A DNA stretch of 64,000 nucleotides, taken from contig NC_079901.1 in assembly GCF_024868665.1 (NCBI RefSeq), positions 6,479,769 through 6,543,768 of the forward strand, read 5' to 3'. A program made the position numbers and the translations under genes. Source of the stretch: Triplophysa rosa. Taxonomy: Eukaryota; Chordata; Actinopteri; Cypriniformes; Nemacheilidae. This document shows positions 11,343-23,504 of the stretch, in pieces (the stretch's first letter is position 1; every line of letters begins with the position of its first letter). The notes beneath the pieces were generated by a model that had not been told where the DNA came from, ran no database searches, and saw only the letters and a program-made list of their open reading frames with translations.

Positions 11343-11530
11343 CCTCCGTGGCTCTGTGGTAGTGCGTCAGAGTGCTACTCCAATGACCCGGGTTCGGGCC
11401 TCAGCCTGACAGTGAGGTATGTCAAACCCGAGAAAGTGGGGTAACGCAAGCCCATTTCTAAAGGAGAGGTAATTTATACTCAGAGTCAGTAACCATAGTA
11501 ACTTACTCTGTGATCCTAACCTGGTCGGGA
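11343..11530 (+). repeat. tRNA-derived SINE-like sequence
   Basis: A tRNA-like segment shows an A-box-like tggctctgtgg and a B-box-like gggttcgggcc (11346-11400). It is followed by a body ending in a stretch (actcagagtcagtaaccata) common in fish short repeats. It lies between the Gypsy LTR and DIRS element 1. The anticodon arm is poor, so it is not a working tRNA. Confidence 0.4.
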
Positions 11531-11975
11531 GCAGGTTTTCTTTGGTAAACCCAGAGTTCCCTTTCTGTCGGTCTCTCGACGTTGTGTCGAACCGACAGAA
11601 TGGGGTTTGTCTTGAGAACCTATCATTTTCTGAGTATTTAGAAAAGGCCAATGAAAATTGGCGAAGGAAATTTGCATGCCGGGCTCCTCCCCGGATGTCC
11701 GGGTATAAGAGGGAAGGCGGCGTGCTCATTCATTCACCTTTTGTTCTTCAGAGCCTACGCATCTGGTGAGCTTCTCTACGATCTGGTGATCATTCTTTCT
11801 GCTGGAATCTACGACGTGGACAGCGGACGGTCCCTTCCTGCAGTGACTCTCCCCTGGGCGTCTCGGCAGTTCCGGAGGTGTTCGAGCAAATTTCCTTTCT
11901 AAAAGAGTAAATTTCTCCAGCGTGGCTTGTCCCGCTGTTCTCATGGGTGCAACACACTCATCGAGGAGGGGGACG

Positions 11976-12075
11976 NNNNNNNNNNNNNNNNNNNNNNNNN
12001 NNNNNNNNNNNNNNNNNNNNNNNNNNNNNNNNNNNNNNNNNNNNNNNNNNNNNNNNNNNNNNNNNNNNNNNNNNN
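11976..12075. other. Assembly gap, exactly 100 N
   Basis: A run of exactly 100 N bases is the conventional placeholder for a gap of unknown size. Comparison with DIRS copy 2 shows that gag and RT should lie here, so 2 kb or more may be missing. ORFs drawn through the N run are artefacts. Confidence 0.95.
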
Positions 12076-12382
12076 CTCAACTCTGTCTCCATTACAGCGC
12101 GACTGCGCTCAGTCAGTGTTGAACTGCCTGGAATATTTCAAGCAGTCAGCGGGAAGAGGCTCCTGGGCACATGGCATCCTTGACGGTGGTGATACCCCTC
12201 AGGTTGATGCACATGAGACCGCTCCAACACTGGCTACAGAGTCGAGTTCCCTGGAGAGCGTGGCACACCGGCAGCAGGCGGATGGTGATTACGTTTTTCT
12301 GCCGACGCACCCTAACCCCTTGGTCTTCAATGACCTTTCTACGGACGGGGGTCCCTCTCGGGCAGGTCGAAACACGTCAGGG

Positions 12383-12800
12383 TCGACAGACGCCTCCCTG
12401 CAGGGTTGGGGTACCGTGTGCAATGGGCACGCAGTGTCGGGGCGATGGACGGGCCCCCGCCTGTGCAGGCATATCAAATTGCCTAGAGTTGTTGGATGTG
12501 CTACCCGCACTGAAGGGGTTACAACCTCTCGTGCAGAACAAGCACGTGCTGGTCCAGTCGGACAGCACAACTGCCGTAGCATATTTAACCGCCAGGGTGG
12601 CGTTCGCTTACGGCAGCTAACACGACTCGCCCGACGCCTCCTCCTGTGGAGTCCGCAGATGAGCAGATCCCTGCGAGCCACACATATCCCAGGCGACCTG
12701 AACCAGACAGCCGATGTGCTCTCTCGTCAGTTGACGCCTCGCGGAGAGTGGCGACTCCACCCCCGCGCAGCCAGCTCATTAGGTACAGTCCGGGCGGGCT
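12383..12800 (+). pseudogene. DIRS RNase H relic
   Basis: The domain begins STDASLQGWG (the first catalytic Asp lies in TDAS), then shifts frame. LLDVLPALKGLQPLVQNKHV and LVQSDSTTAVAYL are read in a second frame, after which the first frame resumes with RQGGVR, LARRLLLWSP and SLRATHIPGDLNQTADVLSR. This order is the RNase H arrangement of DIRS pol proteins. At least two frameshifts make it nonfunctional. It lies just after the assembly gap, where the end of RT is expected. Confidence 0.82.
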
Positions 12801-13430
12801 CAGGTAGACCCCTTCGCCTCCCTGGACACCACCCATTGCCCACTAAGGTACTCCCTGCCTCGGCACGGATGCTCTAGCGCACAGCTGGCCGTGGGACAAG
12901 CGGAAGTACGTCTTTCCCCCAGTGAGCCTCATTGCACAGACCCTGTGCAAGGTCAGGGAAGAGGAGCATCAAGTGTACTAGTTGCTCCATACTGGCCCAA
13001 CCGGACTTGGTTCTCGGAGCTAATGCTCTTGACGACAGCTCCCCCCTGGCCGATTCCCCTGACGAAGGACCTGCTTTCCCAGGGGAAGGGCACGTTATGG
13101 ATAGGGCCCTGGCCACTAGGCGACTATACACCTATAGTGGTGCCTCTTCTCATCCTGGTGCTCTTCTCGAAGAGAAGACCCGCGGAGTTGCTTGATCAAG
13201 CGGGTGCAGTCCTCCCAGAGACTCGAAAATACTCTCTCCCCTTCCACACTTAAGGTGTATGTAGCCGCTGTTGCCGCTCATCACGACCCAGTTCCTGGTA
13301 GTCTCTAGGACAGCACAACCTGATCATTTGGTTCCTAAGGGGCGCGGGAAGGCTACCACCTCACCCATGCTCCGTACCCTCTTACGACCTTGATGCGGTC
13401 CTGCAGCCCCTCGGAGATGCCGCTCTTTCT

Positions 13431-14014
13431 CACTTCACGATGAAGACGGCTCTCGGGAGGACGCTCAAGAGGGTAGCAGACCTACAAGCATTCTCCGTGT
13501 CCACAGATTGCCTAGAACTCGGGCCCGGTGATTCTCACGCTATCCTGAGACCCCGGCCCGGCTACGTGCCCAAAGTTCCCACCACTCCCCCGAGACACCA
13601 GCTGGTGAACTTACAGGCGCTCCCCACCGGGGAGGAACACCCAACCCCATCCGTGTTGTGTCCAGTACGCGCATTGCGCCTCTGCTTGGACCGCACGCAG
13701 AGCCGAAGAAGCTCTGAGCAGCTCTTTGTCTGTTTTGGAGATCAGCAGTCTCATACAGAGATTGGTGCACTGGATCATGGACGCCGTCACTATGGCGTAC
13801 CTGTCCTAAGATCACCTACGCCCACTGGGTGAGAGCTCTCTCCACACGGAGTACAGCCTCCTCGTGGGCACTGGCTCGAAGCGCCTCTCTGGCAGACATC
13901 TGCAGAGCTGCGGGTTGGGCTACACCCATCACCTTCGCAAGGTCCTACAGCCTCCACGTAAAACCGGTATCGGCTCGAGTCTTGCAGGCATCAGGCAAGA
14001 CTGGCGGCCGGTAG
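13431..14014 (+). pseudogene. DIRS tyrosine recombinase relic
   Basis: The tyrosine recombinase would insert the circular DNA copy of the element. The N-proximal catalytic region reads KTALGRTLKRVADLQAFSV, followed by LGPGDSHAILRPRPGYVPKV and the linker CPVRALRLCL. A frameshift near 13800 leads to the C-terminal box VRALSTRST and ADICRAAGWATPITFARSYS, whose Tyr is the expected nucleophile position. Two defects stand out: the frameshift, and Leu in the position where the family has the His of its H-x-x-R motif. About 190 residues are recognisable. It is part of DIRS copy 1, and copy 2 lacks this region entirely. Confidence 0.82.
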
Positions 14015-14697
14015 GGTGTACGCCTATGACAGTACCTTCCCCCCTTTCTCCTAAGGGGGTCAGCATACTACTAGCCTCCCTTCTTCCCCCACTGGGTGAA
14101 GAACAGGCACTCCATCCATCACTAGCAAGCACCTCCTGCGGGCGGGCTGGGCAGAGCAGCCCTGCCCCTTAGGCCGGGTATATCCGGAGTTATTCGCAAC
14201 ATAGCTCTAACCGGACCTAGTGCTACCAGACGTTGCAACCCCCCAGTTGGGCGGTTCCGTCTGATTTATCCTCATGCTGGTTCCCACCTTGGTAACCCAT
14301 GACCTCCTTAGGTGGACCTCCACCTCGCGGTTAACTCCTTCAGTCCGCACTTCTTCCCATGAGCTCTCCCCTATCGGTGAGACCATGTTGGTATCTCCAC
14401 TAGACTCCTCCCTGCGGTAGGAAGTGGTCTCTGTAGCGCATCCCCCACTTGAGGAAGTAGCGCTTACCCAGTGGCCTTACGGTACCGGGCGGCTTCTCGC
14501 TGTTAGAGAAACAAGGCCGCCGCCTGTGAGGCCGAAGGCAAGGGCCTTCCCACCTTTCAAGAAAGCTCTGGGACCCCCTACCTACCCACTGGTAGGTTAC
14601 AATTTCGCGGTAGCGCTCACAGCTGACACGCCCAAGCCAGTCACCGTCGCTTCGCTAGAGATTGTGACAGGGCACAGTGTTATGGCATTTTCCATAG

Positions 14698-14797
14698 GAA
14701 CCCCATCTGTCGGTTCGTCACAACGTCGAGAGACCGACAGAAAGGGAACGTCTCGGTTACGGATGTAACCTCAGTTCCCTGATGGAGGGAACGAGAC
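14698..14797 (+). repeat. DIRS internal complementary region, copy 1
   Basis: The first half (14698-14747) is the reverse complement of the element's left terminus at 11556-11605. The second half (14748-14797, cgtctcggttacggatgtaa) is the reverse complement of the right terminus at 15029-15079. Abutted copies of both outer ends are the hallmark internal complementary region of DIRS elements, thought to template circle closure during replication. Confidence 0.8.
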
Positions 14798-15079
14798 TTT
14801 GTGTCCTTCTTGCCACAACATGTGCTGCCCACTGCAGCAGTCGTGAGAGGTCTCAGGCTCCTCAGAACTAAGGTGAATGAATGAGGCACGCCGTCTCCCT
14901 TTTATACCCGGATATCGGGGGGCGGAGTCCAGCATGCAAATTTAATTCGCCAATTTTCATTGGCCTTTTCTAAGAAGTCGGAAGCGATGGGTTCTCAGGG
15001 ACAAACCCCATCTGTCGGTTCGACACAACATCTCGTTCCCTCCATCAGGGAACCGAGGTTACATCCGTAACCGAGACGT

Positions 15080-18000
15080 TTTCTTATTAAAAAAGCACAT
15101 CATGTCCTTAGGATTTTTTCTCTTCATTTTAACTGCAAATGGGAAAACTATGAAAATGTGTAAATACAGGACAGTATAGAATAAGCTGTATTGATTACTT
15201 GAACTCTGCTAATTCCTTGGGAATGACAGACCATTTATTTTAATTATAAGGCAAAAGTGCATTTTATCAAACATTCACCCCAATAAATGTAAGTTGCATT
15301 TGATCATTTCATTAACAAATAAAATGTATTTAGTGTGTTACACGTTCTCTGGCAGCAGCTGATTCTTTGTATAGGCATGAGTCACGACTGCTTTACATGT
15401 AGATTTAACATGCACAACACCGGAAAATATAGGTCAGTGTTTTAATATGATGTGTAATGATATGCATTTTCATTATATTTTTACAAAATTTTCCATTACC
15501 TGTATGATGTAGACGTAATCTCGCTGAAGGCGCACAGACTCGACATTGTTTGCGTCTTGCTTGCGAATTTTCCTTTTGGCACACAAGCATCATTACTGCC
15601 ACTCGCAGGACAAACTGTGCATTGCACCCAAAATTGCTCGGTTGTGGTTAAAAATTCCAGAAACGATTCCAGATTTAGGGGGGCCAGTGGGGTGGCCAAG
15701 TGTGCTGGCACACGGGCACTGGTCCTCTGACCCCCCCTAGAACCGCCCCTGCATTTGATCACTATGGTTACAGCTACTACAGGCACAATCGAGGCAGCTA
15801 ACAGCTCCTCGTGGGACCCCGGGGGCGGGGTCAGGAGTCGTAGCAGGCTAGCAGCCAGCAGCACACAGAGAACGTAAACGTCGGTGGACAACTCGATTCT
15901 GAAGCATTGATGGCAAATAATGAAGGAGCGGCGGGCCTGTCCGCCACTTCTTAGGCTAACGTACATAGCGGAAATCCTGATTAATCCTCAATTTTTCCAA
16001 TGTTTGTAGCCTTTCGTAGGGAAAGTGAGGGGGGCAGATCGGGATCTGAGGGGGTCGTGTCCCCCCATCCCTAATGCTATCTGCGCGCCTTGTGCAGAGC
16101 GCTGTGAATAAATTGCTAGAGACACCGCCAACACTGACATCGTTTAGTTTCACTTAAGTGTGTTCCAATTATCATGGTGTATGTACGCCACATAGTGGCC
16201 ATTTTCCAGTATTGAAGTTTGCGCAGTGTTGAGATTTAGATCTCATTCATCGTACAGCAGTAGCCTAGTTTTGGTTCACAACGCGAACAATCTTTGCTTG
16301 GAGAAAGATATGCCTGTAAGTTTATTTACTATCTGTAAGCGTTCATATTATGTGTTAACATAATATTGATTCTTGGAAGTTAAACTGTGATCGATATAAT
16401 GATAATGAAAGAAAGTACCATTGCATCACACGTACACCCATGTGCAGATCGCAGTGCATGCGTTTATATGTAGGCTATGCCAAACGAATTAATGTGCAGT
16501 TAGTAATTTCATATCTTGTTTATTGTATTCCAGTTTTACAAAAAAAAAGAGAAAGCATCACAGAAGTAAACATTCTGGAAAGGATAAACTGCTTCGCGTG
16601 TGTTTGAATTCAAATCCTGGCATAAAACGTATTCACATAATTCACAAATAGCCTACCGGGCTGGAGACTCAGTTGAACTCAGGTTGCGAGTGGGCGTGGT
16701 TTCAGCGCCAACAGCGGACACGCCCCCAGCGTTTGAGAGCAGAGTCCTGCTTAATTTTCCAAGATTTTGATAACTTATTTTTTTTTACTTGGATGTTTTA
16801 TTCTCCATTCACATTTGGCTGGGTGGTTAATAACACACTTTTCTGTTGTGTGACAAACTCAGAACACATATTTTAACGTCACTTTACTCGGACTTTAACT
16901 GTTTTTTTTTAGAATAAAAATGTTTTACATGTAAATAAGCCAAATACACACACACACAAAAAAAACATGTTAAAAGGGTGCAAGTCTGCATAGAATTACT
17001 GAAAAGCTGCCTTTAATTAAACTATAATCCTTTAAAAAAATTAACAATTACTGCAATTCGACATGGAATTACTGTAAAGCTGATTAACCGTATTGGCTTT
17101 CAAGCCCATATGAATTACACTGACATTCAGCTAATGAGCGTGGATACAATGCAGAGAAATTAAATGACTGCCGAAGAAAAACATCCTACGGCATGTTATC
17201 AACGTTTCCCACAGGCGTTGCGGGGACGAGGGACCAATCACTTCCCGGCACCTTACAATGTGGTCATGATAAGTGAGGCTGTATCCACCTCTGTGGAAGG
17301 AGGCGGTGAGGGATTGTGTTGTGCGTCTGTGTGTTTGAATGGTGGTAGGGGGTGTAGCCTACTGGTGTAACCAAGCAGATATCTACCATGGGTTCTGTTT
17401 TCTAACTGATTACAGTTTGGTGCCGGCAAAAGTGTGATCAAGCTGAAAAATGTCTTTTCCTGCATACCCGAGGATGTGGACGTCTCACCTGACTTTTCCC
17501 TATTACGGGTCTGTGATTGCTTGCGCAGAAAGGTCTACATCAGTCTTTGAACACATAGAAGAACAGCAGAAACATTATTCAACAGAATAAATGATCAAGT
17601 CAGGCCGTCTATGGAAACAGATGAATATTTACGTTGTCTACATGTGTGCATTAACCTTCGCCTGTTACGTTTCTTCCAGAAGGAGTGTGTAACAAACCCC
17701 GCCCAGGCAATCATAAACATACATGTAACTGATTTCTTACCCGTCCTGTCTACGGCACGCAGAGTTTTGCCGACTCAAGTTTTTTAGTGCAGATGGCAAG
17801 GTGCATTATCATTCCAGAGAAATGCGAGCAATTGGTCTTTATTGCGAAGCAGATGCTGACTGCATAGAAGTGCTGTATTGAGATGGGAATGGTAGATTGC
17901 CTCTTTTCGTTGATGACAGTGGAAACATCTGCGGGACAGAGTATTTATGCAAACAGGAAGGGACGTAAAATCATTCTGCCAGAGATAAGAGATTACGGGT

Positions 18001-18919
18001 CTATTTGAAGCACGAACAGACGACAACAAAGTCTAATTACAGTTTGGATTAATCCGAGATTTCAAAAAGACGACTGTAAATCCATTCATTTGGAAGGACT
18101 TTTAAAGGAAAACCAATAGCGCTCTTGTGTGCTCAGCGAGGCTCAGCATCAAAGCAGGCGTGACGTCTGCCACACCAGTGGTTCAGTCATAACTCAGGCT
18201 GAGTTTATCTTTAAATAGCGTCTTTTGACCTATTGATCTGAGAGACGCATGTAGTGGCTCTCTACAATCAATAAGTCTGTGTCTAATATCGAGTAAAGGT
18301 ATCATTTGTTAGCTTTAGGTGGGGGTTTTGCTGGTTCAGGTAACTGCAGCCATCGTCATGGTCAGATGGTCGAGGTACGGAGAAAATAGAAAAGTTATAT
18401 AAAACAAAACTAAATATGTATTTGTCGTATACTGGGAATATGTTTCCTAACATAAAAAGCAAAAAAGTAATACTTCAAATAAACGTAAGGAAATGACTAA
18501 TAAACAATGAGACAAAGAATACAGTTTCCTGCAATGGATGCACTCGACAATAAAGAGAAAGTGAAGGAGATAAAACTTGACATCTCACTAATTTTTGATA
18601 ATACACCATAATTTTGAATCCTGACTGGCCAATATTCTGATCATGACAAATACTGCAACAATTGATTTCCGGAAATAAAATAATTTTCTCTATAGGGCAT
18701 TTGATCATGAGCTTCGAAAATCAATAGCAGGCTTCTGGTGAAGACACAGTCTATCTTATTTCAACTGAATTTCAAAGAATAATAAAAACAGTGAAGCTAC
18801 ACTACTCATGATCAAACACAAAAAACTACATAACTTTGCAAAACACAGGTGCAATAGTTGAGCAGAACACATACAGTAAGTGTATGGTTTAAGACATCCT
18901 TTTTTTAAATAACTGCTTA
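15080..18919. other. Long noncoding stretch
   Basis: No gene supported. A GC-richer patch at 15650-15760 (gggggccagtggggtggcca and gaccccccctagaaccgccc) resembles decayed transposon termini. Scattered short ORFs have no family signature. 17160-18060 looks like unique sequence. 16.9-17.1 kb is very AT-rich. Confidence 0.45.
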
Positions 18920-19230
18920 TAACCAAACAGTTCTTGGACCCCATTGACTAACATAGTAGGAAAAATTACTTTGTTTCTGTTGAACACAAAAGAAGATATT
19001 TTGAAGAATGTAGGACAGCAAACAGTTCTTGGGGACTTTCGAATATCATTGAAACTTTTCCTACTATGGTAGTCAGTGGGGTCCAAGAACTGTTTGGTTA
19101 CAAGCATTCGTCCAAGTTTCTTTCTCCATTTTCAACAGAACAAAGAAATGTATGCAGATTTGGAACACCTAAAGAGTGAGTAATTCTTGACAGAATTTAA
19201 ATTTTGGGGTGAACTGTCCACACCTTTTAA
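18920..19230. repeat. Foldback MITE, degenerate copy
   Basis: The two arms are inverted versions of each other: aaccaaacagttcttggacc near the start against ggtccaagaactgtttggtt at 19080-19100, with gaacacaaaagaagatattt between. It ends ttggggtgaactgtccacac, matching the outer ends of the copies at 3.2 and 32.4 kb. Confidence 0.75.
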
Positions 19231-20420
19231 GCACTTATTTTTTTCACTGCGTTTCTAGTAAATCCTGACAGTAGTTTTTGAATGCCAAGTGCAAGCTGTT
19301 AATAAATCTGCTATTATAGGTTTTGCAGCACACTCTAAGCCACTTGTAATTTACTAAATTGAATAAAACACACACAGCTTGGGAAAAAACCCAACCACTA
19401 TGCAGTACTAAATGCAGTACTCACAGCACAGCTCCAGTGGACAAACTGGTAAATCACCAGTTAAACTGAATTGCTTGTGGTTCGTGAAGATGTTTTACTG
19501 TGTGTATTGAAATGTGTGAATTGAAAAACTGTGAGACCTGTATGTAAGATCATAAACTTGAACATTTTGAGAGAGCAAGAGAGATGTGGACTTTTGCAAT
19601 ATGGGATTACATCACCCTCTTGTCTTTCTCTCCGGTGAGCAATCAGCGCTGTTAACAGACGACTGTACTTCACTATGAGTTCATCTACGCGAGCATTAGT
19701 CCATTCAACACCACTACACAACCAATCATTGCAGCGTATTATCAACAGTGAGACTTTTTAGCATGTAGTTATTCAGCTCTGACACAAACAGACTAATGCA
19801 TTTCAAGTGTCTCCAAAGCTTTGTTTAGACACGCAGCAGAAATCATTTTTTTGGCATCCAGCTGAGGTTAAGCAATAGGTTCATATTTTTGTAGATAGTT
19901 AGTCAACAGTTCTATACCCAAATGCACTAAAAACAGTTATCAAGCAAATACATGAAAAAATAGTGTTGAAAACTGTCTCATTATCTTCGATCACCAATTC
20001 ACGACAGTAGTTTGTAATAATTTTTTATAAGTCAAACAGTTGGGTCTGATATCGGGGAATATCAGTTTGATATTCATCGGACTGAAGAATGTAAAGATAT
20101 GTAAAGTAATCTGCAATTGTGTGTTTTAAAACGGAGGTGGTAATAGAGGTAATAGAGATGGAAATAGATTTCCTTCACTCTAAAAAATGCTGGTTTATTT
20201 TTAACCCAATGTTGGGTTCCTATAGGTTGTTGTATGAGAACGCCTCTTGGCATCATTACTACATAAACTATACTAGAAATACTAGAGGTCAACCAATAAA
20301 TGTTTTTTTTTGTTCCAATTTGGTAAAACGGGACAAAAATACAAGTAATATAGTCAATGTGTGAAGAACAAAAAAACACTCTTTTTTTCTCAAACTCATA
20401 TTTTTGGTTTAATTAAAATC
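19231..20420. other. Noncoding AT-rich stretch
   Basis: No gene. The segment 20175-20260 (aaaaaatgctggtttatttt, aacccaatgttgggttcc) is a short common fish repeat motif. Confidence 0.45.
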
Positions 20421-21200
20421 GTTAAAACTAATCTTTGACATTCAAACTGGCATTTTTTAAACATTATATTCCTGTGAAAATATATTCTCTTGCCTTGAAA
20501 TAGCTTGACTGAACTCTACACCTCGGCTTCATTAACCCTTTCACACTTGAGTAAAAAATGTTCAGAATGACCCCCGGCGAGTTTTTCAATGCGACTGTTA
20601 GAACATATCACTTTACCATTTCCATGGTGACGCGGCACTGATTATCATGTGACACACCACAGAGCCATAGCAGCTGCATGACTGATGTATTGCTTTTACA
20701 TATTTTTTTATTTATTTAAAATATTCATAAACTTCTTCACTATGTCATGAAATATCTGATATTACGATTATCAAATATGTGTATGCGAATGTGTTTTCTT
20801 TTTTAGACACTTTTATAACGGTCGCGTTAGTTGAGCTATACCAGCACCAAGCCAAAGCACCAGCCAAAGCGCTGAATGTTCTGATCACACGGGTGTGACC
20901 GTATGCTGCAGGGGCCAACCTAGAATGATCACACCTGTGTGATCGTACGCGTCAAAGCGTTAAGTATACACAGATATATGAATATGCAAATCTGCCCCGC
21001 CTCCACTCAATCGCACTTGGCAGTTCCAGACGCTGCTAAAACTGAAAGTGAAACTGAGAGTGGAGAGATCAATTTAGCCCAAATCTATGCGCCATCTTTG
21101 CATATTTATGCCTCAAACTGCTGATCCCCTGGGGTCAAATGAGTTGATGTGATTGGTTACAGGTTTATGACGACATTAACCGGAGCCGTTTCAAATTGCC
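20421..21200. repeat. Dispersed MITE, copy A, split by a TTAA insertion
   Basis: It shares long stretches with copy B at 23.5 kb: ttaaaactaatctttgac, cggcagttccagacgctgct-type sequence, and gcatatttatgcctcaaact. The two flanks are interrupted by a 424-bp insert at 20536-20959. The right terminus present in copy B is missing here. Confidence 0.75.
20536..20959. mobile_element. piggyBac-like nonautonomous element with TTAA duplication
   Basis: It is flanked by TTAA on both sides (20532-20535 and 20960-20963). The uninterrupted copy B has a single TTAA at the same point (23661-23664). The ends are imperfect inverted repeats: cccttt.acac at the left against cgctttgacgc read from the right. TTAA target use and a CCC-type terminus fit piggyBac-like elements; Kolobok also uses TTAA. 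No coding capacity. Confidence 0.7.
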
Positions 21201-21900
21201 TTATAACGAAACAGTCTGAGAACCACCGATGTAAAGTCTGCCCGATGTTATTATTTATGTAAAATAAACCCAACAGGGTGATCAAGACCTGATGCAAAGC
21301 AAAGGGTATTTTATCATATTAAAAGGGCCATAGATGAGAAAATTAAAAAGTGACAAATAGGACGCCCTACCTACAGTCTGAAGAGAAATGAAAGCTTTAG
21401 TATAAGTTCTGCCGGGAAGACTCTAATGTTATGTCACTCATTACGTATAGATCGAATCGATCATCATCTTACACTTGGAATATATAGGATCGCTACTTAC
21501 CCCATGTTTGCGTTCGCAGATAATAACGCCAACATTCAACCCCATCTTCCCCACCACCACCAGGAGGATTTCTGTCCAAACATCCCAGGGGGTAGGCTGC
21601 TCCCCTGCCTTCATCTTCAGGCAGGAAGTGCAAGAATCTGCGACCCTCTGGATTCGAGCTATGGACGGGCTTACGCCAAAGAACTTATCATATTATATTT
21701 TGCTTTCATTTCATTTCTCCTAAGTCTTTCTGGTAGAACTGAAGAGCAACACCCTGTCTACACTGCATGCGAGTGGCAAGATATAGACATGGTGTTAGAC
21801 TAGGGACCCAGCCATCTTTCTTACTGGTATCTCAAAATCCGGAATTGGTTGACTTTATATTTCAGCGCTTGCAAACTGACAGTGATATCAGAAAAGCATT
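21201..21900. other. Unclassified stretch with acceptor- and donor-like sites
   Basis: Between 21500 and 21660 there is a GC-richer segment with a pyrimidine-rich AG (tttgcgttcgcag) and an ORF of 125 codons (21426-21803), rich in Pro and His at its centre. I recognise no family. Given the LINE debris just downstream, it may be old transposon sequence. Confidence 0.3.
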
Positions 21901-21916
21901 GATTTAAAAACGAAAT

Positions 21917-22250
21917 CAGGAGTTTAAAGTTCTTTTAATGCTCTATAAATCTCTAAATGGCATAGGTTTGTCTTACCTCACTGAACTTTTGTCAGAACAA
22001 TGTCTCGGAGATCTTTGAATCTGGGACAGTTAGTGGTTCCAAGGACTACATTAAAACTTAAAGGGGACTGGGCTTTCGCAGTAGCTGTACCAAGACTATG
22101 GAACACAACTGTTACGAATTTTAAGACAAAACTAAAGTCTTGTCTGGTTGCCATTGCTTTTGATCAATGATGCACTGTTTTATTTTGTTTCATTGTGGTG
22201 AACAATTGTTGTTTTAAATAGTGCTTTATAAATGAAGTGACATTAACAAT
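21917..22250 (+). pseudogene. Degenerate L2/Rex-type LINE ORF2 C-terminus
   Basis: The frame from 21917 reads FKVLLMLYKSLNGIGLSYLT, matching the [20 protein letters not shown] region of the intact L2 ORF2 at 5.0 kb. Further on, in another frame, VAVPRLWNTT followed by FKTKLKSCL matches its APKLWNSL...FKSRLKTHL end. Stops and frameshifts are frequent, so this is an old 5'-truncated copy. Confidence 0.7.
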
Positions 22251-23500
22251 GTATAAAAAGTCTGCAACAATAGGCAACAATCATTTAAGCCACATTTTGA
22301 TGTGCTACTGATCATCTGTACACTTGAAAAGTGTTAAGTACACAGGTAGAGATATTTGCACAGGGCCTTTCCAGACGCATTTTGATGCAGAGCTAGACTT
22401 TCTCAATGTGCGGTTTGGGAAATCACCAGTGACGTGCCGGATAAAGCAATAACCTGCCGAGCTGGACAACTGACACAGCAATATAGTGAAGAATCTTCAA
22501 GTGCTGAGGGACTCTCACGACCATCTTCCTCTCCACCCGCTGATGGATGTCGTGACCGAATGACACCCGGTCTGACCCCATCAGTTCTCTCCCATCACGC
22601 TCCACCCTCAGCCGTCACTGACTCTATCATCGGCGGCCCTCTATTTGTTGCCAGAGCTTTTCGAATCCAACTGCTGCTAGCACCCGCCTTCCGTTGTTCG
22701 GATTCCATTGGGCTGAAATGGAGAGTAACAAACGTAATGGCGAGCGCATAATCATGACCATCTAGGAAGCAGGAATGTCAGCAGAAGAATATCATTAGCA
22801 TCGTGTCACAACAAATCATGTTCTCCCAACACCAGGGAACGGGATACAAATAAGAAAGGTCATAGACTGTAATTGGAAATGCCTCCTATCGAGGATCACG
22901 TCTCCTGTTCTCCAGACAGAGAGACCACACTGAAGATGGAAGGGCAGACTTCAGGACGCCAATTAAACAGTCTGAAACAAACAGAATTGAGAGAAAAAGG
23001 TGTTTTCTGTTGATCAAGTCATTTCAATTTGATAATGACATTATATAGGGCTGTACAATTTCAAATATTCATACTGAAATCATGATAGGCTATCTTGACA
23101 AATGTAATAAATGTGTTTATGAATTGCAATATAACAAATATTTGCCATGCCATATTGCAGCTGCTTTAAAACCAAAGCAGTAAGAACAAAAACAGCAAAT
23201 GCACCCATTTGTGAATGGTGATGACTCGGAGGTTCACAGCTCACACGTACTTGCATATATTATAAACACTTTTTACATATTGTTACGTATGGGATAATGT
23301 ACAGCTAGCAGATTGTTATCACAGAAGAGAGTGAAGAGATTTATTTTGAGATAACAACCGGTTGGCTATACATTATTATCCCGATTATTAGACGGCTACT
23401 TAACCATGAGTGAATTATTAGACATGAAATATTAATTGGAAACATTTCATTAATTAATTTGTAACAAATGCAGACCTTTCGCAAGGAAAACCTGCTTCCT
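22251..23500. other. Noncoding stretch
   Basis: Contains an ORF of 105 codons (22434-22751) in a GC-richer patch, Ser/Pro-rich, with no family I recognise. Otherwise AT-rich with nothing to call. Confidence 0.4.
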
Positions 23501-23504
23501 TTCG

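Larger units (their letters stand above)
11556..15079 (+). mobile_element. DIRS-type tyrosine-recombinase retrotransposon, copy 1
   Basis: DIRS elements use a tyrosine recombinase in place of an integrase and lack LTRs and target duplications. This copy shows a left terminus (from 11556, gttccctttctgtcggtctc) and an inverted right terminus. It has RNase H and tyrosine recombinase relics, and an internal complementary region (14698-14797) made of copies of both outer ends. The front half (gag and RT) is hidden by the 100-N gap. The 5' region includes a TATA-like gggtataaga before the probable transcript start. Frameshifts in the coding region indicate a dead copy. Confidence 0.85.

Noticed and set aside
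11922..12183. ORFs crossing the N run
   Set aside because: They are continuous only because N codons are treated as open.
21500..21660. Pro/His-rich reading with flanking acceptor- and donor-like sites as a host exon
   Set aside because: Splice-like sites occur on both strands without a consistent exon, and LINE debris follows directly; left as unclassified.
22434..22751. 105-codon ORF as a gene
   Set aside because: Ser/Pro-rich reading with no motif, no splice context and no homologous feel; probably chance in a GC-richer patch.
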